Below, piece after piece: positions 38,629-49,487 of a DNA stretch of 64,000 nt (position 1 is the first letter of the stretch; every line of letters begins with the position of its first letter). The notes under the pieces were generated by a model. That model was not told where the DNA came from. It worked only from the letters and a program-made list of their open reading frames with translations, and searched no databases. The DNA is from Vibrio metoecus (GTDB taxonomy: Bacteria > Pseudomonadota > Gammaproteobacteria > Enterobacterales > Vibrionaceae). The position numbers were made by a program, and so were the translations under genes. Location of the stretch: the NCBI RefSeq assembly GCF_009665255.1, contig NZ_CP035686.1, forward strand, positions 1,488,001-1,552,000, read 5' to 3'.

Positions 38629-38644
38629 AAGCAAACGTTTTCTT
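38629..38644 (+). promoter_or_regulatory. PurR-type operator upstream of purT
   Basis: AAGCAAACGTTTTCTT matches the PurR box ACGCAAACGTTTTCGT at all but two positions. It lies 71 bp before the purT ATG. PurR repression of purT is known in E. coli. Confidence 0.75.
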
Positions 38645-38714
38645 TTGTGCTTTGTTCCAGTATCATGGCCGCTGTTTTTTGCTAATGTTGACTGAATAAT
38701 TATAAGGATTGTCT

Positions 38715-39890
38715 ATGTTTGGGACAGCGACTCGGGATAACGCAACGCGAGTACTTTTGCTTGGTTCTGGTGAGCTCGGTAAAGAAGTGGCAATTGAATG
38801 CCAACGTCTTGGCCTTGAAGTGATCGCCTGTGATCGTTACGCCGATGCGCCTGCCATGCAGGTCGCCCATCGCAGCCACGTGTTTGATATGCTCGATGCC
38901 GATGCACTACAACAAGTGATTGATTTAGAAAAGCCACATTTCGTGGTTCCAGAAATTGAAGCGATTGCTACCAGCAAGTTAGTGGAGTTAGAAGCGCAAG
39001 GCTTAAACGTTGTACCTACCGCCAATGCAACTCGCCTCACCATGAACCGTGAAGGCATTCGCCGTTTAGCCGCCGAAGAATTAGGCTTGCCAACTTCGCC
39101 ATATCAATTTGCAGACAGCTACGAAAGCTTTGCCGCAGCAGTAGAAACCATTGGTCTACCTTGTGTTTGTAAGCCAGTCATGAGCTCATCAGGCAAAGGA
39201 CAAAGTGTTATTCGCACCCCAGAACAAATTGAAGCCGCGTGGCAGTACGCTCAGCAAGGCGGGCGCAGTGGCGCAGGCCGTGTGATTGTTGAAGGCTTTG
39301 TCGATTTTGATTACGAAATCACACTGCTGACCGTGCGTGCTGTCGATGGCGTGCATTTCTGCGCCCCGATTGGCCATCGCCAAGAAGATGGTGATTACCG
39401 TGAGTCATGGCAGCCGCAAGTGATGTCAGAGAATGCCATCAAAGCGGCTGAATATGTGGCAGAACAGGTGGTTAACGCGCTTGGCGGTTACGGCCTGTTT
39501 GGCGTTGAACTGTTTGTGAAAGGCGATAAAGTTATCTTCAATGAAGTTTCCCCTCGTCCACACGATACCGGAATGGTGACGCTGATTTCCCAAGAACTGT
39601 CTGAATTCGCTTTGCATGTGCGCGCTTTTACCGGTCTACCGATTGGTCAAATCGTGCAATATGGACCATCAGCCTCAGCCGCGATTCTTGGCCAAGGCCA
39701 GTCACAGAATATCCAGTTCAGTGGGCTTGATGACGCCTTAAGCATTCCTCACACCCAAGTACGTTTATTTGGCAAGCCAGATATCGCGGGTCGTCGTCGC
39801 TTAGGTGTTGCCCTTAGTCGAGGAAAAACGACGCAAGAAGCCACTGATCGCGCGATTGAGTGTGCGAAAGCCGTGAAGATCCATTACTAA
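38715..39890 (+). CDS. purT: Formate-dependent GAR transformylase PurT
   Basis: 391 residues (E. coli 392). ATP-grasp fold with the N-terminal [11 protein letters not shown] loop, [12 protein letters not shown] (ATP lysine and loop) and [25 protein letters not shown] (short parts: metal-binding Glu/Asn). It makes N-formyl-GAR from formate and ATP. ATG 38715 follows AAGGA at 7 nt; a TTG at 38709 is less likely. Confidence 0.97.
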   Translation: MFGTATRDNATRVLLLGSGELGKEVAIECQRLGLEVIACDRYADAPAMQVAHRSHVFDMLDADALQQVIDLEKPHFVVPEIEAIATSKLVELEAQGLNVVPTANATRLTMNREGIRRLAAEELGLPTSPYQFADSYESFAAAVETIGLPCVCKPVMSSSGKGQSVIRTPEQIEAAWQYAQQGGRSGAGRVIVEGFVDFDYEITLLTVRAVDGVHFCAPIGHRQEDGDYRESWQPQVMSENAIKAAEYVAEQVVNALGGYGLFGVELFVKGDKVIFNEVSPRPHDTGMVTLISQELSEFALHVRAFTGLPIGQIVQYGPSASAAILGQGQSQNIQFSGLDDALSIPHTQVRLFGKPDIAGRRRLGVALSRGKTTQEATDRAIECAKAVKIHY

Positions 39891-39921
39891 TTCAGCTCCC
39901 TATCTTTATCAGCACTATCAG

Positions 39922-39948
39922 AAAGCGCGCTCTTTCAGCGCGCTTTTT
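39922..39948. terminator. Terminator between purT and tpm
   Basis: AAAGCGCGCT/AGCGCGCTTT, loop CTTTC, then TT. The A/T flanks allow it to serve the convergent tpm too. Confidence 0.85.
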
Positions 39949-39981
39949 CATTTCTACTTAGTGACGTTCAAAGAGTAAGAG

Positions 39982-40638
39982 TCACTCGCCTTTTTCAATC
40001 ACCCAAACTTCTTCGGCAAACCGGCTTAAGCCCACTTGTGTGCGCTTATTCAAATGCGGATCTATGCTCGTATCTTGGTAAACTCTGCGCACCTCACAAC
40101 CCATAAACAAGGTGCGAATTTCCGCTTCAGGCACTGAGAACGGTGGTCCCGGCAGCTCAGTTTGCACATAGTCCATGCTGACCAGCAAAATTCGTCCACC
40201 TGGTTTAAGCAGTTGTAGTAAACGCTGAGCATAGTCTGCGCGCATCTCTTCCGGTAAGGCTACCAAGGCTGCACGATCATAAACCAAATCCACTGATTCA
40301 ACAGGAGCTGTAAAGAAATCGCCGGAAAAAATAGCCAGCTCATCAAACTGATACAACTCATGTTGCGCATTGAGTCGCGTCACCGTCGGGGTATAAAAAT
40401 GCTCTGCAAAGAAGGAACGTACCGCGATTTGACTCAGTTCAACCCCTTGCACACTGTCATGCTGATTAGCAAGCCAGATGAGATCTTCACTCTTCCCGCA
40501 TAAAGGCACTAGCACTTTATCATCACGTTTAGGTGCTGTTTCAGACCAAAACCGAATCAGCAACGGATTCACATCTTTCAGATGAAAACCAATCTGATTT
40601 GCTGCCCATTTGTTATGCCAGAATTCAGGGTCTCGCAT
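39982..40638 (-). CDS. tpm: Thiopurine S-methyltransferase
   Basis: 218 residues. [14 protein letters not shown] at the N-terminus, [14 protein letters not shown] (SAM site) and [15 protein letters not shown] are diagnostic. Bacterial TPMT methylates thiopurines and selenium or tellurium oxyanions; its normal cell role is unclear. Monocistronic, convergent with purT. Confidence 0.95.
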   Translation of the reverse strand: MRDPEFWHNKWAANQIGFHLKDVNPLLIRFWSETAPKRDDKVLVPLCGKSEDLIWLANQHDSVQGVELSQIAVRSFFAEHFYTPTVTRLNAQHELYQFDELAIFSGDFFTAPVESVDLVYDRAALVALPEEMRADYAQRLLQLLKPGGRILLVSMDYVQTELPGPPFSVPEAEIRTLFMGCEVRRVYQDTSIDPHLNKRTQVGLSRFAEEVWVIEKGE

Positions 40639-40977
40639 CTCTTACTCCTGTCTTTTTGAGAACAGCCAAGAGTAGCGGATCTGCCCCATTTTCGGTAGCA
40701 CGAATTTGTCCCATTGATGACCTCTAGGCCGTTACATTTACTTACTTGTAGTGATGGAACTCTGCTTAATGGGCGCAGTCTGAATCTATGTCGATGTTAT
40801 GTGATGGATAACAAATTCTTACAAAGTGTAGCGGTGGATTTGATTGGAAACAGCCATCTGCATCCCCATTGATCATAGTGAATGGAATTGAACACATTGA
40901 ACCAACTTGAATTGCACTGTCAGGAAACGCCTTCTAGGTCCACTTTTTGACCCTACAGCGCAAGCTAAGGAGAGTGA
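40639..40977. promoter_or_regulatory. Divergent region tpm/relV
   Basis: 339 bases without a gene. I see no repeat, riboswitch or clear promoter box. The last bases carry AAGGAG for relV. Confidence 0.4.
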
Positions 40978-41757
40978 ATGAGTCTATTGCTACGTACCAC
41001 AGCATTGATGCTATTGCTGTTAAGCCGTGCTCCAGTTATGGCGGCCGTTCCATTAATCTCAAGCTCAACGGAAGATAATCGAGAAGAGTCTCGACAAAAT
41101 GAAGTCAGCTCTAAGCTATTTCGTCACAGCTTAAGTGGTTTGTACGGCATCTCTAGCCAGAATTATCCCGTCACCCAGCCTTACCAAGATTTTGATGTGC
41201 TGTACAGTAAAGCACACCAAGCCCAGATCGAATTAGAAACCTTGTGTAAGAGCACTGCCCTACTTACGGATACTCAAGCGTATTTCGCCGGAGCCAAATC
41301 TCACCAACGTGCATTAGAAAAAGTTGCGTTGGAGCTGGATGGACAAGCGGAACGTATTACGGATTTAGCGCGCGCGACGATCGTTGCCCATGATGTGGCG
41401 AGCCTTGTGACCGCTTACGAAACCTTGAACCGAGAAGCAACCATTGTAAAAGTGAAGAACCGCTTTAAGAATCCAGCAGAGTCGGGGTATCGCGATCTCA
41501 ACGTTTTGGTGCAACTGCCTAAAACCAAAATTATCGCCGAAGTTCAATTTCATTTAGCCGCGATTGCTGAAGTCAAAAGTGGTGCTGAGCATCAGCTGTA
41601 TGAGCAAATACAAAATATTGAGCGAACCGCTCGCCAAGAGCAGCGTGGTTTAACTGAATGGGAACAGGCTCAAATTGCCAAGATACGCTCAACGTCACGA
41701 GATCTCTACCAACAAGCTTGGCAGCCTTACATCACAACTCACATCCAAGCCGCTTAA
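40978..41757 (+). CDS. relV: Small alarmone synthetase RelV
   Basis: 259 residues, a stand-alone (p)ppGpp synthetase domain without hydrolase, ACT or TGS regions. The residues reported as needed in V. cholerae RelV are all present: Lys107, Asp129, Arg132, Leu150 and Glu188 (FAGAKS, TDLARAT, GYRDLN, AEVQFHL). It makes (p)ppGpp/pppGpp from GDP/GTP and ATP, adding a third synthetase to RelA and SpoT in vibrios. Strong AAGGAG. Oddly, the N-terminus (1-23, hydrophobic LMLLLLSRAPVMAA) looks like a signal peptide, unexpected for a cytosolic enzyme. Confidence 0.95.
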   Translation: MSLLLRTTALMLLLLSRAPVMAAVPLISSSTEDNREESRQNEVSSKLFRHSLSGLYGISSQNYPVTQPYQDFDVLYSKAHQAQIELETLCKSTALLTDTQAYFAGAKSHQRALEKVALELDGQAERITDLARATIVAHDVASLVTAYETLNREATIVKVKNRFKNPAESGYRDLNVLVQLPKTKIIAEVQFHLAAIAEVKSGAEHQLYEQIQNIERTARQEQRGLTEWEQAQIAKIRSTSRDLYQQAWQPYITTHIQAA

Positions 41758-41764
41758 AACATGC

Positions 41765-41798
41765 AAGCGCAGCCACCCAAAGCTCAGGCTGCGCTTTC
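41765..41798 (+). terminator. Terminator of relV
   Basis: AAGCGCAGCC/GGCTGCGCTT, 12-nt loop, then TC. Confidence 0.75.
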
Positions 41799-41960
41799 AA
41801 ATGTTAACTCCACCATCTACTCAACAATATGGTATTGCAGATAGGCTGCAAGTAGCTTCATCCCATGTGCATAAACAGAATATGGGTAAACAGGCTATAT
41901 GATTGGGATAAAGGAACACAATCAACACTGTCGCAGCGACAAGTAGAAAGGGATAAAAGC

Positions 41961-41988
41961 AAAAAGACCACGCTTATGGGCGTGGTCT
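41961..41988 (-). terminator. Terminator of ihfA
   Basis: AGACCACGC/GCGTGGTCT, 6-nt loop, followed by TTTTTGC on the minus strand. Confidence 0.9.
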
Positions 41989-41999
41989 ATTGCTCGGTC

Positions 42000-42296
42000 T
42001 TATTTTTCGACTTTGATGTTCTCGACTCGGGCTTTCAATTTTTGCCCTGGGCGGAACGTTACGACACGTCGAGCGGTAATAGGAATATCCTCACCCGTTT
42101 TGGGGTTTCGACCCGGACGTTGATTCTTATCTCGTAGGTCAAAATTACCAAAACCAGAGAGTTTTACCTGTTCGCCACTTTCGAGTGCTTTGCGAATTTC
42201 TTCAAAAAACACTTCAACCGTATCCTTGGCATCCCGCTTGCTCATGCCGAGCTTTTCGAACAGGGCTTCAGCCAATTCGGCCTTTGTGAGCGCCAT
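42000..42296 (-). CDS. ihfA: Integration host factor alpha subunit
   Basis: 98 residues. HU/IHF fold with [31 protein letters not shown] (the DNA-intercalating arm, given as a short motif) and [12 protein letters not shown]. Bends DNA as a heterodimer with IhfB. Downstream of pheT on the same strand, as in E. coli, but a strong terminator and 436 bp separate them here. Confidence 0.98.
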   Translation of the reverse strand: MALTKAELAEALFEKLGMSKRDAKDTVEVFFEEIRKALESGEQVKLSGFGNFDLRDKNQRPGRNPKTGEDIPITARRVVTFRPGQKLKARVENIKVEK

Positions 42297-42732
42297 AAAA
42301 CTTCCCTCAAAGCTAAGTTAAACCTTGCTGCTGGTTGGCAGCGCCAAAGCAATTTTTGTTCGACCAATCAACAACCTAACAGCCGAACAGTGAAAGTGTA
42401 TGCCAACCTTCTGATTTTCGCCAACTTTTTTATTGCTTACTAAGCGATTCAAAACGTTATGATTTACAGCTCTCTTTAAAAATCACTCACTTTCTCTTGG
42501 AGAACAAGAGGAAAAAAATCTGAATTTTTAGTTATTTACATCATTGTCACTAAAATGATTTTCAGACTCTTATCACTATTTAGAGTAGATAATTTTTTTC
42601 GATACGCCAAAAATTTTTTCTTAGTTTCATCTAAAAATCAGAGAGTTGTTGACCTAACTCCACATTCAAACCATAAAAAACAGGCTCCGAGGAGCCTGCT
42701 ATCATCTTGCTTGAAGCGAGGAGATCTCTGGC
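42297..42732. promoter_or_regulatory. ihfA promoter region and pheT 3' end
   Basis: No gene is seen. The right part holds the pheT terminator. The A/T-rich block 42420-42620 presumably contains the ihfA promoter and leader. AATCAACAACCTA (42367-42379) partly resembles an IHF site, which would allow autoregulation, but the match is incomplete. Confidence 0.4.
42675..42698 (-). terminator. Terminator of pheT
   Basis: CAGGCTC/GAGCCTG (42681-42698, CGAG loop), then TTTTTT on the minus strand. Confidence 0.88.
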
Positions 42733-45120
42733 TTAGTCGCGCAGAGCCGCGCCGAATTGGGCAGATACTGCTTGAACAATCGCCTCTACCGCTGCTGCGA
42801 TATCCGCTTCTTCAAGCGTGCGTTCAACGGATTGAAGCGTCAGCGCAATCGCTAAGCTCTTCTTACCTTCTTCAACGCCTTTACCCACGTAAACGTCGAA
42901 CAGTTTCGCGTCTTTCAACAACTCACCGCCCGCAACACGGCAAGCTTCAACGATGTCGCCAGAAGCGATGTTGCCATCGACCACCAACGCGATATCACGA
43001 CGGTTGGCTGGGAACTTAGAAATCGCTGCCGCTTCAGGGATCACGCGTGTGTTGATCGCATTCCACTCGATCTCGAACACGATTGTGCGACCATTGAGGC
43101 CAAACTTACGCTCAAGTTCTGGGTGAACCGTACCAATAACACCGATCGCTTTGCCATCCACCATAATCGCTGCAGCTTGACCTGGATGCAGAGCTGGATG
43201 CTTAGTTGCTGCGAAGCTGTAAGCTTTGCCTTTCGCAGTCAGTTCAAGAACCGCTTCCAGATCGCCCTTCATATCGAAGAAATCAACGGTTGCCGTTTCC
43301 ATATTCCAGTGCTCTTCACCACGAGCGCCAGAAATCACACCCGCCAACATTGGCTCTTGGCGCATACCGTTTTCTGCTGCTGCATCAGGGATAAAACGCA
43401 AACCGTATTCAAACAGACGAACACGAGGTTGCTGGCGCTTTTGGTTGTGAACCACAGTGTTCAGCAGACCTTGGATCAGACTCAAACGCATCGCTGACAT
43501 TTCAGCAGAAATTGGGTTTGGTAGGATCAGCGCATCAACACCCGGTACAACCAGTTTCTGCTGCTCAGGCTCAACGAAGCTGTAGGTGATCGCTTCTTGG
43601 TAACCACGGTCAACCAGCAAGTCGCGTACACGCTTCAGCGGTAATTTCGCTTCGTTATGCAGGTTCATGTTCAACGCAGCCACAGGAGCTTGGTTAGGAA
43701 TGTTGTTGTAACCGTAGATGCGGCCTACTTCTTCCACCAAATCTTGCTCGATAGCAATATCAAAACGCCATGTTGGCGCAGTCGCTTGCCAGCCTTCTGC
43801 GGTAGTCGCCACTTGCATGCCCAGACGCTCAAGAATTTCTACCACGTCCGCATCCGGAATCGCATGACCCAGCAGTTTGTCGAGCTTGCTACGACGCAGT
43901 GTCACTTGGTTTGGTTTTGGTAAATCGGCCGCTGATTCTGCGGCTACCACTGGCGCAACGTCACCACCACAGATCTCAACCAGCAGCTGCGTTGCACGCT
44001 CCATCGCCGCGTGTTGCAGAGCGTAGTCAACGCCACGTTCAAAACGCATTGAAGAATCGGTGTGTAGGCCGTAGCTACGTGCACGACCACGAATATGGTC
44101 TGGTGCGAAGAACGCACACTCAAGTAATACATCTTTGGTGTCAGTGCTGACGCCAGAATGCTCGCCACCGAACACACCAGCAATCGCCAGCGCTTTTTGT
44201 TGGTCAGCAATCACTAGCGTATCTGCGTTCAATTTGGCTTCTGAGCCATCAAGTAGAGTCAGTTTTTCATCTTGCTCAGCCAGACGAACCACTATTCCGC
44301 CTTCAATCTTCGCCAGATCAAACGCGTGCATCGGTTGACCTTGTTCCAGCATCACGAAGTTAGTGATATCAACCACCGGATCGATAGAGCGGATACCACA
44401 ACGACGCAGTTTTTCTTGCATCCACAGTGGCGTTTGCGCTTGAACGTTCACGTTCTTCACGATACGACCAAGGTAACGTGGACACGCCGCTGGTGCTTTC
44501 ACGTCAATTGCAATCGTATCATTAATGGTCGCAGCAATCGCATTCACCGCAGGCGCAGTCACGTCCGCACGGTTCAGTACGCCCACTTCACGAGCTAAAC
44601 CACGGATGCTGAAACAGTCCGCGCGGTTAGACGTCAAATCCACATCGATAGTCACATCGTTCAGTGACAGAAAATCGCGGAAATCCATACCAATTGGTGC
44701 GTTTTCAGCCAGTTCCATGATGCCGTTCGATTCAACATCGATACCCAGCTCAGAGAATGAACAAAGCATACCGTGTGACGGTTGGCCACGCAGTTTGGCT
44801 TTCTTAATTTTGAAATCGCCTGGCAGCGTCGCGCCTACGGTTGCCACTGCAACTTTCAGACCTTGACGACAGTTGGCTGCACCACACACGATGTCCAGAA
44901 GCTCTTCTTCGCCCACATCGACTTTGGTGACGCGCAGTTTGTCGGCATCTGGGTGTTGAGCACACTCAACCACGTGACCCACTTTTACGCCGTCGAACAC
45001 ACCAGCCACTGCCAGTACGTCGTCCACTTCCAGACCCGCCATTGTAATTTGGTGGGTTAATTCGTCAGTGGTAATTGCCGGGTTAACCCACTCACGAAGC
45101 CATGATTCGCTGAATTTCAT
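42733..45120 (-). CDS. pheT: Phenylalanyl-tRNA synthetase beta subunit
   Basis: 795 residues with the usual order: N-terminal helix, EMAP/tRNA-binding domain (about 40-150), B3/4 editing domain (about 210-390), B5 (about 400-475), catalytic-like domain, and C-terminal FDX-anticodon-binding domain ([13 protein letters not shown] near 700). Works as alpha2beta2 with PheS and hydrolyses mischarged Tyr-tRNA. 26 bp downstream of pheS. Confidence 0.98.
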   Translation of the reverse strand: MKFSESWLREWVNPAITTDELTHQITMAGLEVDDVLAVAGVFDGVKVGHVVECAQHPDADKLRVTKVDVGEEELLDIVCGAANCRQGLKVAVATVGATLPGDFKIKKAKLRGQPSHGMLCSFSELGIDVESNGIMELAENAPIGMDFRDFLSLNDVTIDVDLTSNRADCFSIRGLAREVGVLNRADVTAPAVNAIAATINDTIAIDVKAPAACPRYLGRIVKNVNVQAQTPLWMQEKLRRCGIRSIDPVVDITNFVMLEQGQPMHAFDLAKIEGGIVVRLAEQDEKLTLLDGSEAKLNADTLVIADQQKALAIAGVFGGEHSGVSTDTKDVLLECAFFAPDHIRGRARSYGLHTDSSMRFERGVDYALQHAAMERATQLLVEICGGDVAPVVAAESAADLPKPNQVTLRRSKLDKLLGHAIPDADVVEILERLGMQVATTAEGWQATAPTWRFDIAIEQDLVEEVGRIYGYNNIPNQAPVAALNMNLHNEAKLPLKRVRDLLVDRGYQEAITYSFVEPEQQKLVVPGVDALILPNPISAEMSAMRLSLIQGLLNTVVHNQKRQQPRVRLFEYGLRFIPDAAAENGMRQEPMLAGVISGARGEEHWNMETATVDFFDMKGDLEAVLELTAKGKAYSFAATKHPALHPGQAAAIMVDGKAIGVIGTVHPELERKFGLNGRTIVFEIEWNAINTRVIPEAAAISKFPANRRDIALVVDGNIASGDIVEACRVAGGELLKDAKLFDVYVGKGVEEGKKSLAIALTLQSVERTLEEADIAAAVEAIVQAVSAQFGAALRD

Positions 45121-45146
45121 TGTATATACCTCTTGGGAACCCTGAA

Positions 45147-46278
<1,132 letters not shown>

Positions 46279-46362
46279 ATTGAAATCCACCGTGTATGCA
46301 TTATTGGGGCATTATTCATGCACTTGAAAAGTCTTACAGCAATACCCACTAATTAGAAGTAC

Positions 46363-46400
46363 GCGGTGACATGCTAAAAAAACAACATCACCGCATTTTT
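46363..46400 (+). terminator. Orphan terminator-like hairpin before the GNAT gene
   Basis: GCGGTGA/TCACCGC (17-nt A-rich loop) followed by ATTTTT, ending 20 nt before the GNAT start. No gene precedes it on the plus strand, so it may be a leader attenuator or the end of a short RNA. Confidence 0.45.
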
Positions 46401-46420
46401 CATCCAGAAAAGGACTAGCA

Positions 46421-46906
46421 ATGAGAGTAGAAATCGTACCGATTCGACCTGAGTTTGACTCTGAGATTTGCCAAATTATTCAAAGCGTCGGCGCTGAGTT
46501 TGGTGCCATTGGTGAAGGTTTTGGCCCTTCGGATGCTGAAGTGCTTGCCATGAGTCAGCATTATCGAGAACAAGATCGCAGCGCGTATTTTGTTGCGTTA
46601 TTGGAGGGGAAGGTAGTCGGCGGTGGTGGTATTGCACCTTTTGCTGGCCATACGGATTTGTGTGAACTGAAGAAGTTGTTTCTGCTCCCCACAAGCCGCG
46701 GCCATGGCGTAGGCCGAGCGCTCAGCGAGCACTGTTTGAATTTTGCGAAGCAGCAAGGCTATGCCAAATGTTATTTAGATACCCTTTCTAGCATGACCCA
46801 AGCAATCAAGCTCTACCAACAGCTTGGTTTTGAGCACTTAACACAGCCCATGGCAGGAACTGAGCATAATGGCTGCGACGTGTGGATGCTGAAATCACTC
46901 AACTAG
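46421..46906 (+). CDS. GNAT family N-acetyltransferase
   Basis: 161 residues, GNAT fold with motif A LFLLPTSRGHGVGRAL (acetyl-CoA loop) and motif B YLDTLSSMTQAIKLYQQLGF. The substrate is unknown. GGGIAPFAGH before motif A is shared with several Vibrio/Shewanella proteins of the same kind. The stop overlaps that of the convergent diguanylate cyclase by 4 nt. Confidence 0.88.
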   Translation: MRVEIVPIRPEFDSEICQIIQSVGAEFGAIGEGFGPSDAEVLAMSQHYREQDRSAYFVALLEGKVVGGGGIAPFAGHTDLCELKKLFLLPTSRGHGVGRALSEHCLNFAKQQGYAKCYLDTLSSMTQAIKLYQQLGFEHLTQPMAGTEHNGCDVWMLKSLN

Positions 46907-48030
46907 CTCAGCCCATCAAAAGCGCAAACACGATTTTTCCCACTGTTTTTGGCAAGGTAAACCGCTTGATCCGCCGCGCGCAGTAATTCATGGTGATCCT
47001 TCATTTTTGGATCGAATTCTGCGACGCCCATGCTAACACTACCTTGCCAGCATAGGTTGTCTTCAATCGAGATCACATGCTGTTGAATGGCGTGACAAAC
47101 CGCTTGAGCGATATGTACTGCACCTAATGTATTCGTTTCAGGACAAAGCACCAAAAACTCATCGCCACCTAAACGACAAACCAGATCATCACTACGGAAG
47201 TGATCCCTTAGTGTGTGTGCCAACGTCGTCAAAACTCTATCTCCCACATCATGACCATAGAGGTCATTCACAGCCTTGAAGCCATCAACATCAACCATCA
47301 CACAGGCGAAAGACTGTTGATTGTCTTGAGCAAGGTTCCAATGTAGTACGAGCTGACGCATGGCTTTACGTCTGTTAGGTAAGCCAGTCAGGCTATCGGT
47401 CATCGACAGTGCTTCTAGCTGACGATTGACTTGGTAAAGCTGCTGAGTACGCTCAATCACTTTTTCTTCCAGTGATTGATTGAGTTTGACGAGTTCCCTA
47501 TTACGTTCAGAGACTTGATCAAATAACGCATTAAGGGCATTGAGTAATGGCTCCGTCGCGGCATTTTTCTCACGCTCCTCTTTAGCGTAGGCCTCTTCAG
47601 CACTCATGCCAGAGCGAATCGCAATCACTTGTCGCGCCATATTCTGGTCGATACCTAAGATGTGGTACGCCAACCAATGGATCAAAAACTCCAATAGCTG
47701 AACGGCCGAACGGTCATCTACGTCATGGATGAAAGCTTGCATGCTGAACACTTCAGACATAAACGTGCGATGAACCTGAATGTGCTCTTCAAGATGACGG
47801 TCTGAAATGCCGACCTCACGCATCAGCTTTTCTTCTTCTTTGAAGTGGTATTCTGAATAGCGGGACAACTCGAACAACGCAAGACGGATCTCTTCTAGCG
47901 AGACGTGATTTTCAGCCAACAGAGAGCTATAGCGATTAACAATGTTCACCAAATACTGGTGCTGTTCATCAACCTCATCCAACCCTGTTTCGAAATATTG
48001 ATCCCACTTGAACGATTGCATGCTCGGCAC
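46903..48030 (-). CDS. Hemerythrin-domain diguanylate cyclase (Bhr-DGC)
   Basis: 375 residues. N-terminal bacteriohemerythrin (about 5-135) with diiron ligands in DEQHQYL, YHFKEEE, HLEEHIQVH and HWLAYHILGID. A coiled coil (about 160-205) leads to a GGDEF domain (about 210-372) with RLGGDEFLVL intact and an upstream SLTGLPNRR. The V. cholerae homologue (Vc Bhr-DGC, VC1216) makes more c-di-GMP in the reduced diferrous state, linking oxygen to biofilm signalling. No RxxD inhibitory site is obvious at the usual position. Confidence 0.93.
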   Translation of the reverse strand: MPSMQSFKWDQYFETGLDEVDEQHQYLVNIVNRYSSLLAENHVSLEEIRLALFELSRYSEYHFKEEEKLMREVGISDRHLEEHIQVHRTFMSEVFSMQAFIHDVDDRSAVQLLEFLIHWLAYHILGIDQNMARQVIAIRSGMSAEEAYAKEEREKNAATEPLLNALNALFDQVSERNRELVKLNQSLEEKVIERTQQLYQVNRQLEALSMTDSLTGLPNRRKAMRQLVLHWNLAQDNQQSFACVMVDVDGFKAVNDLYGHDVGDRVLTTLAHTLRDHFRSDDLVCRLGGDEFLVLCPETNTLGAVHIAQAVCHAIQQHVISIEDNLCWQGSVSMGVAEFDPKMKDHHELLRAADQAVYLAKNSGKNRVCAFDGLS

Positions 48031-48205
48031 TCATTTCTCTAGCGTGTACAACCCAATCACGGATAACCCTTAGTAATCTAGGGCAATTGTAACTGGACAC
48101 GGAATAACCGACGTGATTCAACTCATAAAAACAGGAAAACGTTAGCAAATGCTAATCAAATCGAAGAGAAATAGCACCATATGTGATTAACAGGATACTG
48201 AAACG

Positions 48206-48232
48206 AAAAACCCCGCTCATTGAGCGGGGTTT
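48206..48232 (-). terminator. Terminator of the tRNA operon
   Basis: CCCCGCTCA/TGAGCGGGG flanked by AAA/TTT, then TTTTTCG on the minus strand. Confidence 0.92.
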
Positions 48233-48237
48233 CGATT

Positions 48238-48313
48238 TGGAGCGACACACGAGGTTCGAACTCGTGACCTCAACCTTGGCAAGGTTGCGCTCTACCAACT
48301 GAGCTAGTGTCGC
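48238..48313 (-). tRNA. tRNA-Gly (GCC), copy 2 of the operon
   Basis: 76 nt with encoded CCA. Acceptor GCGACAC/GTGTCGC, anticodon loop TTGCCAA, TTCGAAC arm. Identical over its length to the copy at 48475-48550. Confidence 0.97.
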
Positions 48314-48323
48314 ATAATGGAGA

Positions 48324-48410
48324 TGGTGCCCCGGGCCGGACTTGAACCGGCACGACTCGAAAGTCGAGGGATTTTAAATCCCTTGTGTCTACCGATTTCA
48401 CCACCAGGGC
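48324..48410 (-). tRNA. tRNA-Leu (TAA)
   Basis: 87 nt with long variable arm and encoded CCA. Acceptor GCCCTGG, anticodon loop TTTAAAA (anticodon TAA), T-arm GGTTCAAGTCC. Confidence 0.97.
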
Positions 48411-48474
48411 ACGCAAAATCTTTGCGATGGAAGACACCATCTTGTGATACCGCTTAACGCCATATCATTTAATT

Positions 48475-48550
48475 TGGAGCGACACACGAGGTTCGAACTC
48501 GTGACCTCAACCTTGGCAAGGTTGCGCTCTACCAACTGAGCTAGTGTCGC
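48475..48550 (-). tRNA. tRNA-Gly (GCC), copy 1 of the operon
   Basis: 76 nt with encoded CCA; same sequence as 48238-48313. Anticodon GCC. Confidence 0.97.
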
Positions 48551-48552
48551 AA

Positions 48553-48626
48553 TGGAGGCGCGTCCCGGAGTCGAACCGAGGTTCACGGATTTGCAATCCG
48601 CTGCATGGCCACTCTGCCAACGCGCC
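48553..48626 (-). tRNA. tRNA-Cys (GCA)
   Basis: 74 nt with encoded CCA. Acceptor GGCGCGT, anticodon loop TTGCAAA (anticodon GCA). First gene of the Cys-Gly-Leu-Gly operon; E. coli has Gly-Cys-Leu at the same place next to pgsA. Confidence 0.97.
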
Positions 48627-48679
48627 TCTGTAACTTCAGGCGCTTGCTTGTTTCGCTGACTGCCTGACTACGGGAATGC

Positions 48680-48707
48680 ATTCTACGCATTCGAGGTATT
48701 GAGTCAA
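48680..48707 (-). promoter_or_regulatory. Promoter of the tRNA operon
   Basis: On the minus strand TTGACT (48702-48707), 16-bp spacer, TAGAAT (48680-48685), then a discriminator beginning GCATTCCC. About 54 nt before the mature tRNA-Cys. Confidence 0.85.
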
Positions 48708-48856
48708 CACAATTTTTTTGCCTTTCTAATCGTTTGACTATTTAACATGCAAAAACGCGATATTTGCTCACTTTATTAGCAAAAAAAGCCGCGTTTTTAT
48801 GGAGATAACTGGATCTCAAGCTCAATCTTTTGTCCAACGCCCCTATCGTCCAGCGA

Positions 48857-48882
48857 TAAAAAAACGGGCTTTCGCCCGTTTT
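48857..48882 (-). terminator. Terminator of pgsA
   Basis: AAAACGGGC/GCCCGTTTT (48861-48882, TTTC loop) then TTTTATCG on the minus strand; it directly abuts the pgsA stop. Confidence 0.9.
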
Positions 48883-49440
48883 CTAGTGATGTTCTTCGTT
48901 AAGTAAATCGTCTTTGGCCGCAGCGAGATATTGCACCATTGACCAATAGGTCAGCACAGTCGCCACATAGATAGAAATGTAGCCAAGCCAAATCATCCAG
49001 TCGTCATAACGCCAGATCAGCACCCAGAGTGCAAACATTTGGGTCAGAGTTTTCACTTTGCCCACCCAAGACACCGCGACACTGGCTCGTTTGCCAATTT
49101 CTGCCATCCACTCACGCAGTGCAGAAATGATGATTTCACGGGCGATCATAGTCACCGCAGGAATGGTGATCCAGATACTGTGATAATGTTCGGTGATCAA
49201 AATCAGTGCCGTGGCCACTAGCACTTTATCGGCCACTGGGTCAATAAACGCGCCAAAACGCGAAGTTTGGCCTAATTTGCGCGCCAACATTCCATCTAAC
49301 CAATCGGTAAATCCAGCTACCCAGAACACCATCGCGGCGACAAAGGGAGCCCATTCAAAAGGAAGATAAAAGGTCACCACAAACACGGGGATCAGAAATA
49401 ATCTGAGCAGGGAGAGAAGGTTAGGAATGTTGAAACGCAT
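48883..49440 (-). CDS. pgsA: CDP-diacylglycerol-glycerol-3-phosphate 3-phosphatidyltransferase
   Basis: 185 residues, about four to five membrane helices. The CDP-alcohol phosphotransferase motif is present as [27 protein letters not shown] (D-G-x2-A-R-x8-G-x3-D-x3-D, short form given). Makes phosphatidylglycerol phosphate. Downstream of uvrC with a 47-bp gap, so probably in the varA-uvrC-pgsA operon. Confidence 0.97.
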   Translation of the reverse strand: MRFNIPNLLSLLRLFLIPVFVVTFYLPFEWAPFVAAMVFWVAGFTDWLDGMLARKLGQTSRFGAFIDPVADKVLVATALILITEHYHSIWITIPAVTMIAREIIISALREWMAEIGKRASVAVSWVGKVKTLTQMFALWVLIWRYDDWMIWLGYISIYVATVLTYWSMVQYLAAAKDDLLNEEHH

Positions 49441-49487
49441 AATATATAGGCTCTTTTCGATGGCGCGTTAATGTTGCTGTATTTTTC

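Noticed and set aside
48238..48550. Long direct repeat of about 76 bp as a mobile-element end
   Set aside because: It is fully explained by two tRNA-Gly genes.
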